A stretch of DNA of 64,000 nucleotides from Acidobacteriota bacterium (lineage in GTDB: Bacteria > Acidobacteriota > Blastocatellia > Pyrinomonadales > Pyrinomonadaceae): contig QHXR01000016.1 of NCBI GenBank assembly GCA_003223025.1, forward strand, positions 270,971 through 334,970. Direction: 5' to 3'. A program made the position numbers and the translations under genes. The notes under the pieces were generated by a model. The model did not search any database. It saw only the letters and a program-made list of their open reading frames with translations, and had not been told where the DNA came from. Positions 35,887 to 45,360 of the stretch are shown here, piece by piece (the stretch's first letter is position 1; each line of letters begins with the position of its first letter).

Positions 35887-35908
35887 ATATTTCCTCCGTT
35901 CTGACCGG

Positions 35909-36541
35909 TCATTTATTCGAGTTTGCTTTTTTATTGGAATCCGAGCTCGCGTCCTGCTTTGCTACCGGATTGGGCGTAGGTGTCGGCGTGGGGGACAAGC
36001 CGGGAGTTTCGTTGGGCTCGATCTGACAGCATTCTCCACTTGGGCAGACGTGCAGCGGATATTCGCAAGAACTCCACTTATACCCGGAAGGATTATTGGG
36101 TGCATTCAGATCCTCCAGGAAATAGGCCACGCGCAAGCAATCGGTGTCGTTCTGATAGTTGTTTAGGATATCGCTAAGTATCTTCAGATTGTCGTCGCCT
36201 CGAACCTCGCCCTTAACGTAAGCCTCGAAGTAGTTCTTACCTTTCGCTTGCTGGACCTCGATAGTAAACGTGCCGTTGACACTGGCTGGATCGGGTTTCA
36301 GATTATCCGCTAGGTCGCCGCTATTGATTTCGCCTTTTAGCCTGTTAAGGATATTCGCGGCGTGCATCGCAGAATTGCTCGGCACCTTGCAAGCATTCAA
36401 TGCCATCACAGTCTTATTGCTATTGCCGGCGACATTTTGATTCTGATTGATATTTCCACTTGGTGGGCTACAAGCCAAAATAAAAACTAACGCGGCGAGG
36501 GCGATGATCCCTGCCGAGATCCTCATCGAGAAAGCCTTCAT
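35909..36541 (-). CDS. Lipoprotein with Cys-rich motif, copy 2
   Basis: The 210-residue protein has GGAGG upstream, a hydrophobic helix and lipobox-like ILAC. It shares the CEYPLHVCPSGECC signature and GDDNLKILSDILNNYQ with the neighbour 22 bp downstream. The tail is Pro/Thr-rich (LSPTPTPTPNPVA), so tail sequence diverged most. It lies 19 bp after the kinase start region and may form a unit with the kinase gene. Confidence 0.78.
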   Translation of the reverse strand: MKAFSMRISAGIIALAALVFILACSPPSGNINQNQNVAGNSNKTVMALNACKVPSNSAMHAANILNRLKGEINSGDLADNLKPDPASVNGTFTIEVQQAKGKNYFEAYVKGEVRGDDNLKILSDILNNYQNDTDCLRVAYFLEDLNAPNNPSGYKWSSCEYPLHVCPSGECCQIEPNETPGLSPTPTPTPNPVAKQDASSDSNKKANSNK

Positions 36542-36560
36542 ACAGTTCCTCCGTTTCTAT

Positions 36561-39500
36561 CTATTTGGTCAGCAACGAAAGCAGCATTGTACGAGTCTGT
36601 TTGCCGAAAACGATCGAGCTTCCGTCAGGCGACCATGCGAGACTTGAGAGCAGAATCTTGGGATAGCTTTCGCCCAGTATCTTGCGCGGCGTGCCGCCGC
36701 TCACCGGTACAGTCCACAGTGCTGTTGTGTTGTCCCGTCGTGAAACGAACGCGATGTTCGCTCCTTCCGGGGAAAGATGAATGTTGTGGAAGTACGCGTA
36801 ACCAAGAGTATTCACTTTCCGCCCTACGCCCGTTTGTAACGACACAGAAAATATATCGGTCGATTCCGGAGTCATGGAAAGGTCGGCCGGATCGCGCCTC
36901 CGCGCGATGACAGCATCGCCGGCCCCATTGCCGAGCCCGAGTAATCTGAATCGATCGGCGGACTCGAACAGGAACCGATGTTGGGAGCTCGCGAGATCAT
37001 AAAGCCAGAGCCGATACGCCGGCTTCTTTGGATCCGTATCATTCCACGAAACAAAGACGATGCTTTTCCCGTCCGATGTCCAGACAGGACAACAATACTT
37101 TTCATTCTTGTCCGTATTCGATGTCAGTACAGTACTTCGGGAACCGTCAAAAGCGGCGAGCCAGATATTGAAAATGCCGTCCGTTCGCTCTGCATATGCG
37201 ACCGAAGTGCTGTCCGGCGACCATGAAATATGACTCGTTCCGATCTTTAAATATGGCGTCGGCGTATATCCCGGAGCACTCACATCGCCGTCAGCGATCT
37301 TGAGCGGATCATCCCCGGTCGGCCGGACACGCCATAACGCCATTCCCGTTTCGGAACGTCGAAAGTATGCGATCCACTGACCGCTCGGCGACCAGACCGG
37401 CGAGAACCCTTCAGACGAAACTACGAGCGGAGCATTGCCCTCGCCCACGCTTCGGACGTTGATCGAACCGCCAAAGGGACGTTCGGTCTGGGTCACGGAC
37501 TGGTAGACCAGACTCTTACCCTCGGGCGAAAAAGCGGCCCAGAACTCGTTCGCGACTTCGTTCGCGATGGGCGACTCCTTCGAGTCGCGCGTGTCGACCA
37601 TCCAAAGATCAGATGTCTCGGTTACGGATCCGTAAAGGATTCTCGCTCCGTCCGCCGAAACGTCTTTGACGAAGAGATCATGATCGCCCGTTGACAGTTG
37701 TACCGGTTCGCCGGATCCGAGACGTTTTTCAAAGATCTGATAAACGCCATCGACCGCTCCGCTAAAAATGAGCGACTTATCTCCGGGTCCCCAGGCGATG
37801 TCGTCAATCTGTCGTTTCGATGTTGCGATCTCGTCCGCGGACTCGCTGTCTAAACGCCTGATCCTCAGCTTCCAGATCTCACCGTCTTTGATCGAGTGTG
37901 CGATAGACGATCCGTCAGCCGAGGGTACGATCCGCCAGGGCTTCAAACTAACCGACGCAAAGTCCGTGATCTGCGCAATTTTGCCGGTTTTCTCGTCTGC
38001 GGTGAAAAGCTCGGAGCCTTCCTGATAATAGATCTTCCCGTCGCCCGACCATCGGATCGGCCTCGCGGTCTGCCCGACCTGGTCTGCTATTTTGACCTGC
38101 TCGCCGCCCGTAAACGAGGCCCGCCAGATGCCGCGATTGTCGCCGCGGCTCGAGAAGAAGGCGACATTCTGGCTATTCGGCGACCAAACGGGATATTGAT
38201 TATAAAAACCGTTCTTTGTGACTTGGATCGAATCGCCGCCCGCGATCGGCTTGATCCAGATCTCGGTCGAGTCGGACTTCGTCGCTGCATATGCCACCAT
38301 CCGCCCGTCCGGCGAGAACGATGCTGCGGCAACCGATTCACCGGCGGTACTGCTCCAGCTCGTAACGGGAACCGTACTCATCGAAGCCGCGGCCGGTGCC
38401 GGTTGCGGTATGTCCACGGTCCACCACACGAAGAAAGCAATGATCGCAAAGACCGCGAACAGGATAAGCGACAGTTCCGGAAAAATGTGCGGCCTCGTGA
38501 AAACACCTGTGACGGTCTTATGAAGCGTGCTCCGCGGATCGATCCGTCCCGTATCGACCGCGTCCTGATGTGGAATGCCGGCGACGAGATCCTGCTGCAG
38601 CTGCTTTAAGTCCGCGAGCAGGTGCTCCATTTTGAGGTATCGCTCTTCCCTTTCCTTCCGGAGCGCCTTATCGATGATGTTGATCAACCTCAGCGGCGGA
38701 TCGACCAAAACTTCCGCGAGCCTTCGCGGCTCCTTGCTGATGATCGCCGCAAGGATGTCGGCCATCGTCGTACCGGGAAACGCGACCTCTCCGGTGACCA
38801 TTTCAAAGATTATGTTGCCGAGGCTGAAGACATCGGTCCGCGGATCGAGATCACTTCCACGAGTTTGTTCCGGCGACATATATTGCGGCGTGCCAAGGAT
38901 CAGACCGGGTGATGTCGAAACCTGGTCGAGCGTCTTCGCGTCGCGAGTCGGGGAGATCGACAAGATCTGTTCGGTCTCTTTCGCGAGGCCGAAGTCCAAA
39001 ACTTTGACGGTCCCGTCCGGCCGAAGCATGATGTTGTCCGGTTTTATATCCCGGTGAACGATTCCCGCTTTATGTGAAGCGGCGAGCGCCGAGGCTACCT
39101 GGATCGCGATGTTCACCGCCTCGACGAGAGGAAGCTTCCCGCGCCGGATCCTCGAACCCAATGTCTCGCCCTCGACATACTCGCTGACGATAAATTGCGC
39201 GCCTTCGCTTTCGGCGATGTCGTGAATGATAAGGATGTTCGGATGGTTCAGCGCGGAAGCTGCTCTCGCCTCGCGTGTGAACCGGCGCGTGCGATCCGAA
39301 TCCATCCTGAACTCGCCGCTAAGAAACTTGATCGCAACGCGACGATTGAGCCGCGTATCCTCGGCGAGAAAAACCTCGGCCATTCCTCCACGGCCGATCA
39401 TCTCGATCAGACGGTAGCGTTCGGAAAGAACCTTTTGAAAATTGCTTGTGAAGACCTGAGTAGTTGCCGACTGCGGATCCGTGTCCGTCAGTATCCTTTC

Positions 39501-39608
39501 CGTCTCGGCAAGATCGATGCGCGCCTTGTCCCGCTCGGCGTTCGAAGGACCATCGTCCAACCACAAGCCCGCCGCTCCATCTTTCATCCGATCGGGAGGT
39601 TCATTCAT
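36561..39608 (-). CDS. Ser/Thr protein kinase with TolB-like beta-propeller sensor
   Basis: The 1015-residue protein has an N-terminal kinase domain at about residues 65-330: MIGRGGMAEVFLAED, VAIKFL, HRDIKPDNIML, DFGLAKE and GTPQYMSPEQT. A membrane helix follows at about 373-393 (LILFAVFAIIAFFVWW). The rest is a WD40/PD40 (TolB-like) propeller with repeated W.P(D/N)(S/G) blades outside the membrane. It presumably senses an envelope ligand and phosphorylates cytoplasmic targets. This layout is common in Acidobacteriota. Confidence 0.94.
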   Translation of the reverse strand: MNEPPDRMKDGAAGLWLDDGPSNAERDKARIDLAETERILTDTDPQSATTQVFTSNFQKVLSERYRLIEMIGRGGMAEVFLAEDTRLNRRVAIKFLSGEFRMDSDRTRRFTREARAASALNHPNILIIHDIAESEGAQFIVSEYVEGETLGSRIRRGKLPLVEAVNIAIQVASALAASHKAGIVHRDIKPDNIMLRPDGTVKVLDFGLAKETEQILSISPTRDAKTLDQVSTSPGLILGTPQYMSPEQTRGSDLDPRTDVFSLGNIIFEMVTGEVAFPGTTMADILAAIISKEPRRLAEVLVDPPLRLINIIDKALRKEREERYLKMEHLLADLKQLQQDLVAGIPHQDAVDTGRIDPRSTLHKTVTGVFTRPHIFPELSLILFAVFAIIAFFVWWTVDIPQPAPAAASMSTVPVTSWSSTAGESVAAASFSPDGRMVAYAATKSDSTEIWIKPIAGGDSIQVTKNGFYNQYPVWSPNSQNVAFFSSRGDNRGIWRASFTGGEQVKIADQVGQTARPIRWSGDGKIYYQEGSELFTADEKTGKIAQITDFASVSLKPWRIVPSADGSSIAHSIKDGEIWKLRIRRLDSESADEIATSKRQIDDIAWGPGDKSLIFSGAVDGVYQIFEKRLGSGEPVQLSTGDHDLFVKDVSADGARILYGSVTETSDLWMVDTRDSKESPIANEVANEFWAAFSPEGKSLVYQSVTQTERPFGGSINVRSVGEGNAPLVVSSEGFSPVWSPSGQWIAYFRRSETGMALWRVRPTGDDPLKIADGDVSAPGYTPTPYLKIGTSHISWSPDSTSVAYAERTDGIFNIWLAAFDGSRSTVLTSNTDKNEKYCCPVWTSDGKSIVFVSWNDTDPKKPAYRLWLYDLASSQHRFLFESADRFRLLGLGNGAGDAVIARRRDPADLSMTPESTDIFSVSLQTGVGRKVNTLGYAYFHNIHLSPEGANIAFVSRRDNTTALWTVPVSGGTPRKILGESYPKILLSSLAWSPDGSSIVFGKQTRTMLLSLLTK

Positions 39609-39991
39609 AACGGAAATAGGGATTCCGCGAGATTATGCCACGAAATGAGGTTGGATCAGCAAGTTTTTATTGTGGCTCGGCAGGCTACGGAATGAGGTAG
39701 CAGACGGGAGCAGAAGGTCCGACAGCTGATAGTCATGCGCCCTCGCTGTTTGAAGATGACTCACAGAATATCGCAGACCGAATTCTGGAAAGGTGTGTAG
39801 TACCGAAAGTCCTCCTACATGGCGCAGATCCCTAGGACGCGTCGTGAAATAAAAGATGATTGCGGCTCTGCCGAAAGAGATCCGAACGAATTGCGTCCGT
39901 AACACAGTGCCATCTGTGCAACACCTGTGGTAGTCTGGTGGACGGCCGTTATGCGAAGAACTCAAATTCCGGTGCCGTGAGGATCAGGAAC
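39609..39991. other. Intergenic region with no supported gene
   Basis: About 380 bp between divergent genes. I see no coding frame with export, domain or ribosome-site support and no strong palindrome. It must contain promoters for the kinase and the nuclease-like gene, but none matches consensus well. Confidence 0.5.
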
Positions 39992-41818
39992 ATGCCAAAT
40001 AAAATGATGGTCACGTACTCGGAACTGACGGGTGCAAAAGTCAGCGAAGACGAATTCAAACAAATTCTCTCGCGTTTAGAGCGCGGATCAACTTTCCATC
40101 TGCTTTCCACGATCAATTGTTTTCTCTCCCTGACCTCTTATCAAAACAGCGACGAGGACTTCATTTTTCTTCAGAGGTTCCTCTCGCATCATTTATTGGA
40201 CAAAGAATTGTTCGATTTGACGAACGAAAAACTCTCTCAAGCTACACCACTAGAACGACCAATTTTTCATCGCTGGCAGATTCTTTACTTGATGAAGCGA
40301 GTGTTGCTGGAAAGTTCCGATAAAGGCGATCTAGTTCCTCACAGCGATCAGAATCAACCAGCCCGTGAAACGCTAGGTAGACTGTGTCTGATCGTTAACG
40401 ACTTTTTCATGAACGAACAGGACGAACGGGCCTTAGACCTGATTCATTGGGATAAGGCGGAGGATCGTGAACAGGCTCAATCAATTTTCCTCGCACAGAT
40501 GCTACCAGTCGCCGAATTATACAATCCTCCACCTCTCGATGAGGCTCTCGCGCGTCTCGATCAAATGCTGCAAATATTTGAGCACAGGTTTCCACTCGCG
40601 TTCGGGGGCACAACGCTCTCTGACTATTTCCGATCGTTGACTGGCATAAATCTGGAGTCGTTTATTGAAATGACACTTGGCATCCATGCTCACTACTTAA
40701 GTCACGATGTTCGTCAGTTAATTGAGAATCCGATAGATTTAAACCTCAATCGGAAAACATTTTTCTCTAACCTGAACTATTCGGATTCGGAGATCGATCA
40801 CTTTTTTAGATTGGTATCAGGTGACTTGAACCAGTTAACAGAGGCAGCGAGAGATCAAAACGGCGCTCTGGATTCTAGGTATGATCTCCGACTGTTTCAG
40901 ACGTATCCACTGTTTCGAATCAGCGGCGACTCGTTCACTTGCATTGATTACGGATTTCTGTTGGAAAAGGTGTTGCAGGGTCTATATCACACGATTCTAA
41001 ATTCGCTTCCCAACAACGAGCGACGAGTTTTTTTTGAAAAGTGGGGGAAGGTCTTCGAGGAATACGTCACGCAGGTTTTCCTAAGTATTTTCCCAGCATC
41101 ACCTTTCTCGAATTTCTATCCTCACAGCTATTTCTTGCACAAACAGGAAATGGAAGCATTCGATGGAATGCTGGAGTATTCGACGGACCTTATTGCGATG
41201 GAGTACAAGGGAGGCGTCATTAAAGCGGCTGCGAAGTATTCCGGTAACCCAGACGAACTGCTCGGAGACATCGATAAGAAATTCGGAACCGTGCACGCCG
41301 ACTCGGGAGTTAGACAACTCGCTCAAAAGATTGAGCGGCTCTTCACCGCGAATGTTTCTGAAAGACTGCAAATTAGGGATCTAGACTTGGCAGGGATGCG
41401 AGTGGTCTATCCGGTTCTTGTCGTGAATGACAGCAACCTCGGATTCAGTTTGACCGCATTGCGTTTACGATCCTGGTTTGACTCGGAAATCGAGAATCGG
41501 AACATAGACCCCGCGATAACCATTCGACCACTGTGCGTGTTACCCGTCGGCGAACTAGAAGAAATCAAGACCTACTTACTGGCGGGCGATTTTACGCTGC
41601 TCGATTTCTTACATTTTTATGCCAATGCCGTTAATGAATCTTGGTATCATCCGCTTTCAGACCCAGATAACGTATGGAAAGACGTGGGATTTGTGTTCAC
41701 GAAGTTCCGGGATGCTCGCCAGATACCTTTCCGCCCAAACCAAGATCGAATCGATGGATCCGGACGGGTCTTCGACAGGGTGTCAAGCAAGTTCCGAATA
41801 GCCATCGGTTCGGAGTGA
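39992..41818 (+). CDS. Putative PD-(D/E)XK nuclease-like protein of an AT-rich island
   Basis: The ATG at 39992 follows AGGATCAGGA; the frame also opens 44 codons earlier. The 608-residue protein is mostly helical to about residue 340. It then shows a restriction-fold-like core: FEEYVTQVF (helix Glu), F390-D391-G and D399 before AMEYKGG (E404, K406). The order E...D...ExK suits PD-(D/E)XK nucleases, but no family is recognised. Base composition is visibly AT-richer than flanking genes, suggesting horizontal transfer. A defence role is possible but unproven. Confidence 0.6.
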   Translation: MPNKMMVTYSELTGAKVSEDEFKQILSRLERGSTFHLLSTINCFLSLTSYQNSDEDFIFLQRFLSHHLLDKELFDLTNEKLSQATPLERPIFHRWQILYLMKRVLLESSDKGDLVPHSDQNQPARETLGRLCLIVNDFFMNEQDERALDLIHWDKAEDREQAQSIFLAQMLPVAELYNPPPLDEALARLDQMLQIFEHRFPLAFGGTTLSDYFRSLTGINLESFIEMTLGIHAHYLSHDVRQLIENPIDLNLNRKTFFSNLNYSDSEIDHFFRLVSGDLNQLTEAARDQNGALDSRYDLRLFQTYPLFRISGDSFTCIDYGFLLEKVLQGLYHTILNSLPNNERRVFFEKWGKVFEEYVTQVFLSIFPASPFSNFYPHSYFLHKQEMEAFDGMLEYSTDLIAMEYKGGVIKAAAKYSGNPDELLGDIDKKFGTVHADSGVRQLAQKIERLFTANVSERLQIRDLDLAGMRVVYPVLVVNDSNLGFSLTALRLRSWFDSEIENRNIDPAITIRPLCVLPVGELEEIKTYLLAGDFTLLDFLHFYANAVNESWYHPLSDPDNVWKDVGFVFTKFRDARQIPFRPNQDRIDGSGRVFDRVSSKFRIAIGSE

Positions 41819-42059
41819 CTCAGCTTTTTTGGGAAACATCGGTATGAGCGATAAGATCGCTTCGGTCTGCTCGCGAAATCGGTGTTCTGACGGGCTGAAA
41901 TCCTTAGTGATCTCGGCTTCGAAAGTATGATGGTGCTGGCCAGCAGAACGCACACTGAGTTTTCAGGCCCACGTCTGTTGTCGCGCGTAGAAGGCTTCAC
42001 CCCTTTGGCTCAAACCGAAAAATGTAGCGCTAGTATTTCGTGCCGCTACGGACGGCGAA

Positions 42060-43694
42060 CTAAGCCTCGGCTAATGTGCTCGGCAACACAAAAGGCCCGA
42101 TGTGCGGCTTATCTGTATTGAGACAAGTCTGCAAAGAAAGTATCAAGGCATCTCTTAAATTCTCCGGCGTGACGATCGCGTCGAGGAGGCCGCGGGCGGC
42201 GGCGTGTTTGGCGTCTAGTTCGCGGTCGTAGGTTTCGCGGACTTTTTGCATTTCGGCAGCCAATGCATCGTCGGGTGACTTCCCTTCTTTTTTTAATTTC
42301 TCGAGCTGCGTTCCGAAGATCGCCTGGACGGCGGAGTCGCCTTCCATGACGCCCATGCGGCCGGTTGGGAGGGAGAAGATGAAGTCGGGATCGAATCCCT
42401 GTCCGGCCATGGCGTAATAGCCGGCACCGGATGCGTGGTTCACGGTGAGGACGATCTTCGGGACGGTCGCGGTCGCCATCGCTTCGACGAACCTTGCACC
42501 GGCGCGGATGATGCCGGAGTGCTCGGCTTCGGCTCCGACCATGAAACCGGAGACATCTTGTACGAAGAGCAGCGGTGTCGAATGACGATTGCAGTTGTCG
42601 ATGAAGTACGCGGTCTTCTCGGCTGACTCCGTGTAGACGATGCCGCCGAATCGTGGGCCACGGTTCCCTTTCGACATTCCGCGCGCGTTCGCGATCACCC
42701 CGACGAGGATCCCGCCGATGCGTGCAGTGCCGCAGATCATCTCTTGTGCGTAGTCGGCTTGGAACTCGTCTATATCGCCGTCGAGAAATGTGGCGAGCAC
42801 TTTACGCATGTCGTATGGGGCTTTGTGATCTTCCGGAAGTAGGTCGTAGAGACTCGCGTTTTGAGTTCCGGCTTTAGCCGGCTTCTCACTCGCAGCAGAG
42901 CCGGCTGAAGCCGGAACTCTAAACGGTTCCGGAAGCTCGCTAACGAGCTGGCGGATCTTCGCAAGACATTCCTGCTCATCCTTCGTTCGATAGTGCGCGA
43001 CGCCGGAAATGGCGTTGTGGGTCATGGCTCCGCCGAGGGTTTCGTTGTCGATCGTTTGGCCGGTCGCGCCTTTTACGAGGTTGGCTCCGCCGAGACCCAT
43101 GAACGAAGTCCCTTCCACCATCAGGATGACATCGGAGAGCGCCGGCAAGTATGCACCGCCCGCGACGCACATTCCCATGACGGCGGCGATCTGCGGGACT
43201 TTCAGATAGCGACGCATGATCGAGTTGTAATAGAAAATTCGCGCCGCACCGTATTGTCCGGGAAAGACTCCGCCTTGGTATGGAAGATTCACGCCGGCCG
43301 AGTCGACAAGATAAATGATCGGGACGCGATTCCGCATCGCGATCTCCTGAGCGCGGAGGATCTTTTTTATCGTCTCCGGATACCACGCACCGGCCTTGAT
43401 CGTCGCGTCGTTCGCTACGATGACGCACTCGCGTCCGTTTACTTTTCCGACAACCGTCACGACCGCCGCCGCAGGAGCCTTTCCGTCGTACTCGTCATAC
43501 GCGACAAGCAAACCGATCTCCTGCGAGTACGTGTCCTTGTCGAGCAGCAGATCGATCCGCTCTCTCGCTGTTAGCTTTCCTTGTTTGTGGATCTTCTCGA
43601 TCTTCTCCGGCCCGCCGCCGAGCATTAGTTTTTGCTCGAGGCGCAGATAGTCTTCGGTGAGCGAGCGGAGGCGAGATGGTGGTTTTGTTGTCAT
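42060..43694 (-). CDS. Acyl-CoA carboxylase beta (carboxyltransferase) subunit
   Basis: The 544-residue crotonase-fold carboxyltransferase resembles methylcrotonyl-CoA carboxylase beta: GKLTARERIDLLLD, DSAGVNLPYQ, QIAAVMGMCVAGGAYLPALS, NARGMSKG and QDVSGFMVGAEAE are all seen. It would move CO2 from biotin to an acyl-CoA in leucine or similar catabolism. The biotin carboxylase subunit is not in the window. Residues about 259-277 (VPASAGSAASEKPAKAGTQ) come from a palindromic element read in frame. Its tolerance suggests a surface loop. Confidence 0.92.
   Translation of the reverse strand: MTTKPPSRLRSLTEDYLRLEQKLMLGGGPEKIEKIHKQGKLTARERIDLLLDKDTYSQEIGLLVAYDEYDGKAPAAAVVTVVGKVNGRECVIVANDATIKAGAWYPETIKKILRAQEIAMRNRVPIIYLVDSAGVNLPYQGGVFPGQYGAARIFYYNSIMRRYLKVPQIAAVMGMCVAGGAYLPALSDVILMVEGTSFMGLGGANLVKGATGQTIDNETLGGAMTHNAISGVAHYRTKDEQECLAKIRQLVSELPEPFRVPASAGSAASEKPAKAGTQNASLYDLLPEDHKAPYDMRKVLATFLDGDIDEFQADYAQEMICGTARIGGILVGVIANARGMSKGNRGPRFGGIVYTESAEKTAYFIDNCNRHSTPLLFVQDVSGFMVGAEAEHSGIIRAGARFVEAMATATVPKIVLTVNHASGAGYYAMAGQGFDPDFIFSLPTGRMGVMEGDSAVQAIFGTQLEKLKKEGKSPDDALAAEMQKVRETYDRELDAKHAAARGLLDAIVTPENLRDALILSLQTCLNTDKPHIGPFVLPSTLAEA
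42863..42919. repeat. Palindromic element inside the carboxyltransferase gene
   Basis: Inverted repeat (GAGTTCCGGCTTTAGCCGGC / GCCGGCTGAAGCCGGAACTC) read through in frame, coding for an Ala/Ser/Lys-rich loop. Confidence 0.85.
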
Positions 43695-43745
43695 TCGAAG
43701 TTGCTTAATAACTTGGCCTCAATTTGCGGCGACAAACTAGATTTC

Positions 43746-43815
43746 TAACAGGGATGAAGGGGATTCAAGGGATGTCTGACTTCGAATCATCCTTTCATCC
43801 CCCTCATCCCTGTTA
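43746..43815. repeat. Intergenic palindrome, family A copy 2
   Basis: Arms 43746-43774 and 43788-43815 (TAACAGGGATGAAGGGG / CCCCCTCATCCCTGTTA). The same core CAGGGATGAAGG...CTTCATCCCTG type as 20138-20203. It separates the carboxyltransferase and metalloprotease genes. Confidence 0.85.
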
Positions 43816-43872
43816 AAAGTCCATCTTCCTGATCCGCGTCATCCGCGAAAATCCGCGGCTAAAATTCCTTTC

Positions 43873-45360
43873 CTACCGAACACTGATATTCCCCACACTC
43901 GAATCGCTCACCGTCGGACTGTTCAGGCTTACGATTCGAATACGTGCGCGGCGTGTCGCTCTTCCGCCCATGTTGATCTTCTCGACTCCGTCGTTCGGTG
44001 TCGATGCGATGATCGTTTCCCAGGTCGTGCTTTCGTCTTTCGAGAAATCGATACGAACATTGCCGGTGATGTTGTCCGAAGTCCAAAAGAGATCACGCCA
44101 AATATTTCTAGGCAGCCAGTTTCCGCTGTTGAAATTCGACAGCGTGATGCTCGATCCGCTGTAACGATATGCCGCGACGGTGTCGGCGGTGTTGTTTATC
44201 GATCGGGCATTGTCTCGAGCGTTGTTGATCCCGGTCGGTGTGTTGAGATAGATGACGTTCGGATTCGAAAAGTAAGGCACGCGCGTACAGCCCGACGTGC
44301 ACGGATCGACGTACGCCATGACGGTTCGATAACTGCCGTTCACGTTGTGACCGAATCCGTAAGGGAATGTCGGGTTCGAGCCGTTCTCCGGATTGTGCTG
44401 GCTTCCCATGTTGTGACCGAGCTCGTGAGCGAAACTAAGATTGCCGACCGCGCAACTTCTAACCGTGACCGTGAATGCATTGTTCTGATTTCCGGACGGA
44501 ACTCCCATCAAATAACCGATCCCGCAGACGCCCGTGACTTCGCTGATCTCGGAAACGAGATCCGCGTTGTGAGTATTTCGCAACGCCCCGATCGTCGCGT
44601 TCGCACGCAGATTACTGAGATCGGTGCTCGGATCGATCTCGGTATAGGCGAACTCCTGCGAATGCACGAGTCGTAATCGCTGCCGGATCCGGCTATTCAG
44701 ATATGCAGTGTTCGCGGCGTCGACCGCGGACTGCGCGAGTGCCTGAGCTTGAGCATCGCCGCCGAGAAAAGTCTTTGTCGCCGTCGTGTAAACGATGAGT
44801 ACGTCGATGCGATCGGCCGAGTCGACACCGACGAGCGCGGCGTTATCGGTTGGTGCCGCAACATTTCGATCATCGTTAACGCCGCCGCCACATTCGGGAA
44901 ACTGCGACTGATCGAGCTCGACGAGCATGTGCTTATCGCCCCGCGGAACGATCTCATACACCGAGTCCGGACCATAGATCAATGCGGAATAATATCCTTT
45001 TCGAAATGTGATGATGACGTCGCCGTCGAACTTCGCATACTTGATCTTGCCGCGCCACGTGACGTCATCGAGCGAACGCCGTTCGGTCTCGCGGACGCGG
45101 GCATCGAACTGTTTTCCGTCGAAGAGCGAGATCGTAATACTGTCCGCCGCGACAAGATTCGGACCGGACATGTCGAATGTGATCTCCGCTTCGCGCACCG
45201 AAGCGAGCGATGACTTTGCGGCTCCAATGGCCGGCTTCGCGTCACTCTTTATCGAGTAAAGTTTCGGAATCAGATTCTGAGCCGACGTATGGCCGGCACG
45301 GTAGACAAATGAAACCGCGATCGCACACGACAAAAGCGCAAATACAAAAACTCTCATCAT
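43873..45360 (-). CDS. Secreted reprolysin-like zinc metalloprotease
   Basis: The 495-residue protein has a signal peptide (VFVFALLSCAIAVSFVYRAG). The zinc site is HELGHNMGSQHN, the metzincin HExxHxxGxxH motif, at about residues 315-325. An ATxxx-MAYVDPC Met-turn follows (TVMAYVDPC). The pattern fits the M12B/reprolysin group. The C-terminal ~100 residues are beta-rich and may be a binding module (SSITLSNFNSGNW). The start overlaps the stop of the ATP-grasp-like gene (ATGA). Confidence 0.9.
   Translation of the reverse strand: MMRVFVFALLSCAIAVSFVYRAGHTSAQNLIPKLYSIKSDAKPAIGAAKSSLASVREAEITFDMSGPNLVAADSITISLFDGKQFDARVRETERRSLDDVTWRGKIKYAKFDGDVIITFRKGYYSALIYGPDSVYEIVPRGDKHMLVELDQSQFPECGGGVNDDRNVAAPTDNAALVGVDSADRIDVLIVYTTATKTFLGGDAQAQALAQSAVDAANTAYLNSRIRQRLRLVHSQEFAYTEIDPSTDLSNLRANATIGALRNTHNADLVSEISEVTGVCGIGYLMGVPSGNQNNAFTVTVRSCAVGNLSFAHELGHNMGSQHNPENGSNPTFPYGFGHNVNGSYRTVMAYVDPCTSGCTRVPYFSNPNVIYLNTPTGINNARDNARSINNTADTVAAYRYSGSSITLSNFNSGNWLPRNIWRDLFWTSDNITGNVRIDFSKDESTTWETIIASTPNDGVEKINMGGRATRRARIRIVSLNSPTVSDSSVGNISVR

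Noticed and set aside
41819-42059. Possible small gene between the nuclease-like gene and the carboxyltransferase
   Set aside because: Open frames here overlap neighbours, lack ribosome sites and show no domain.
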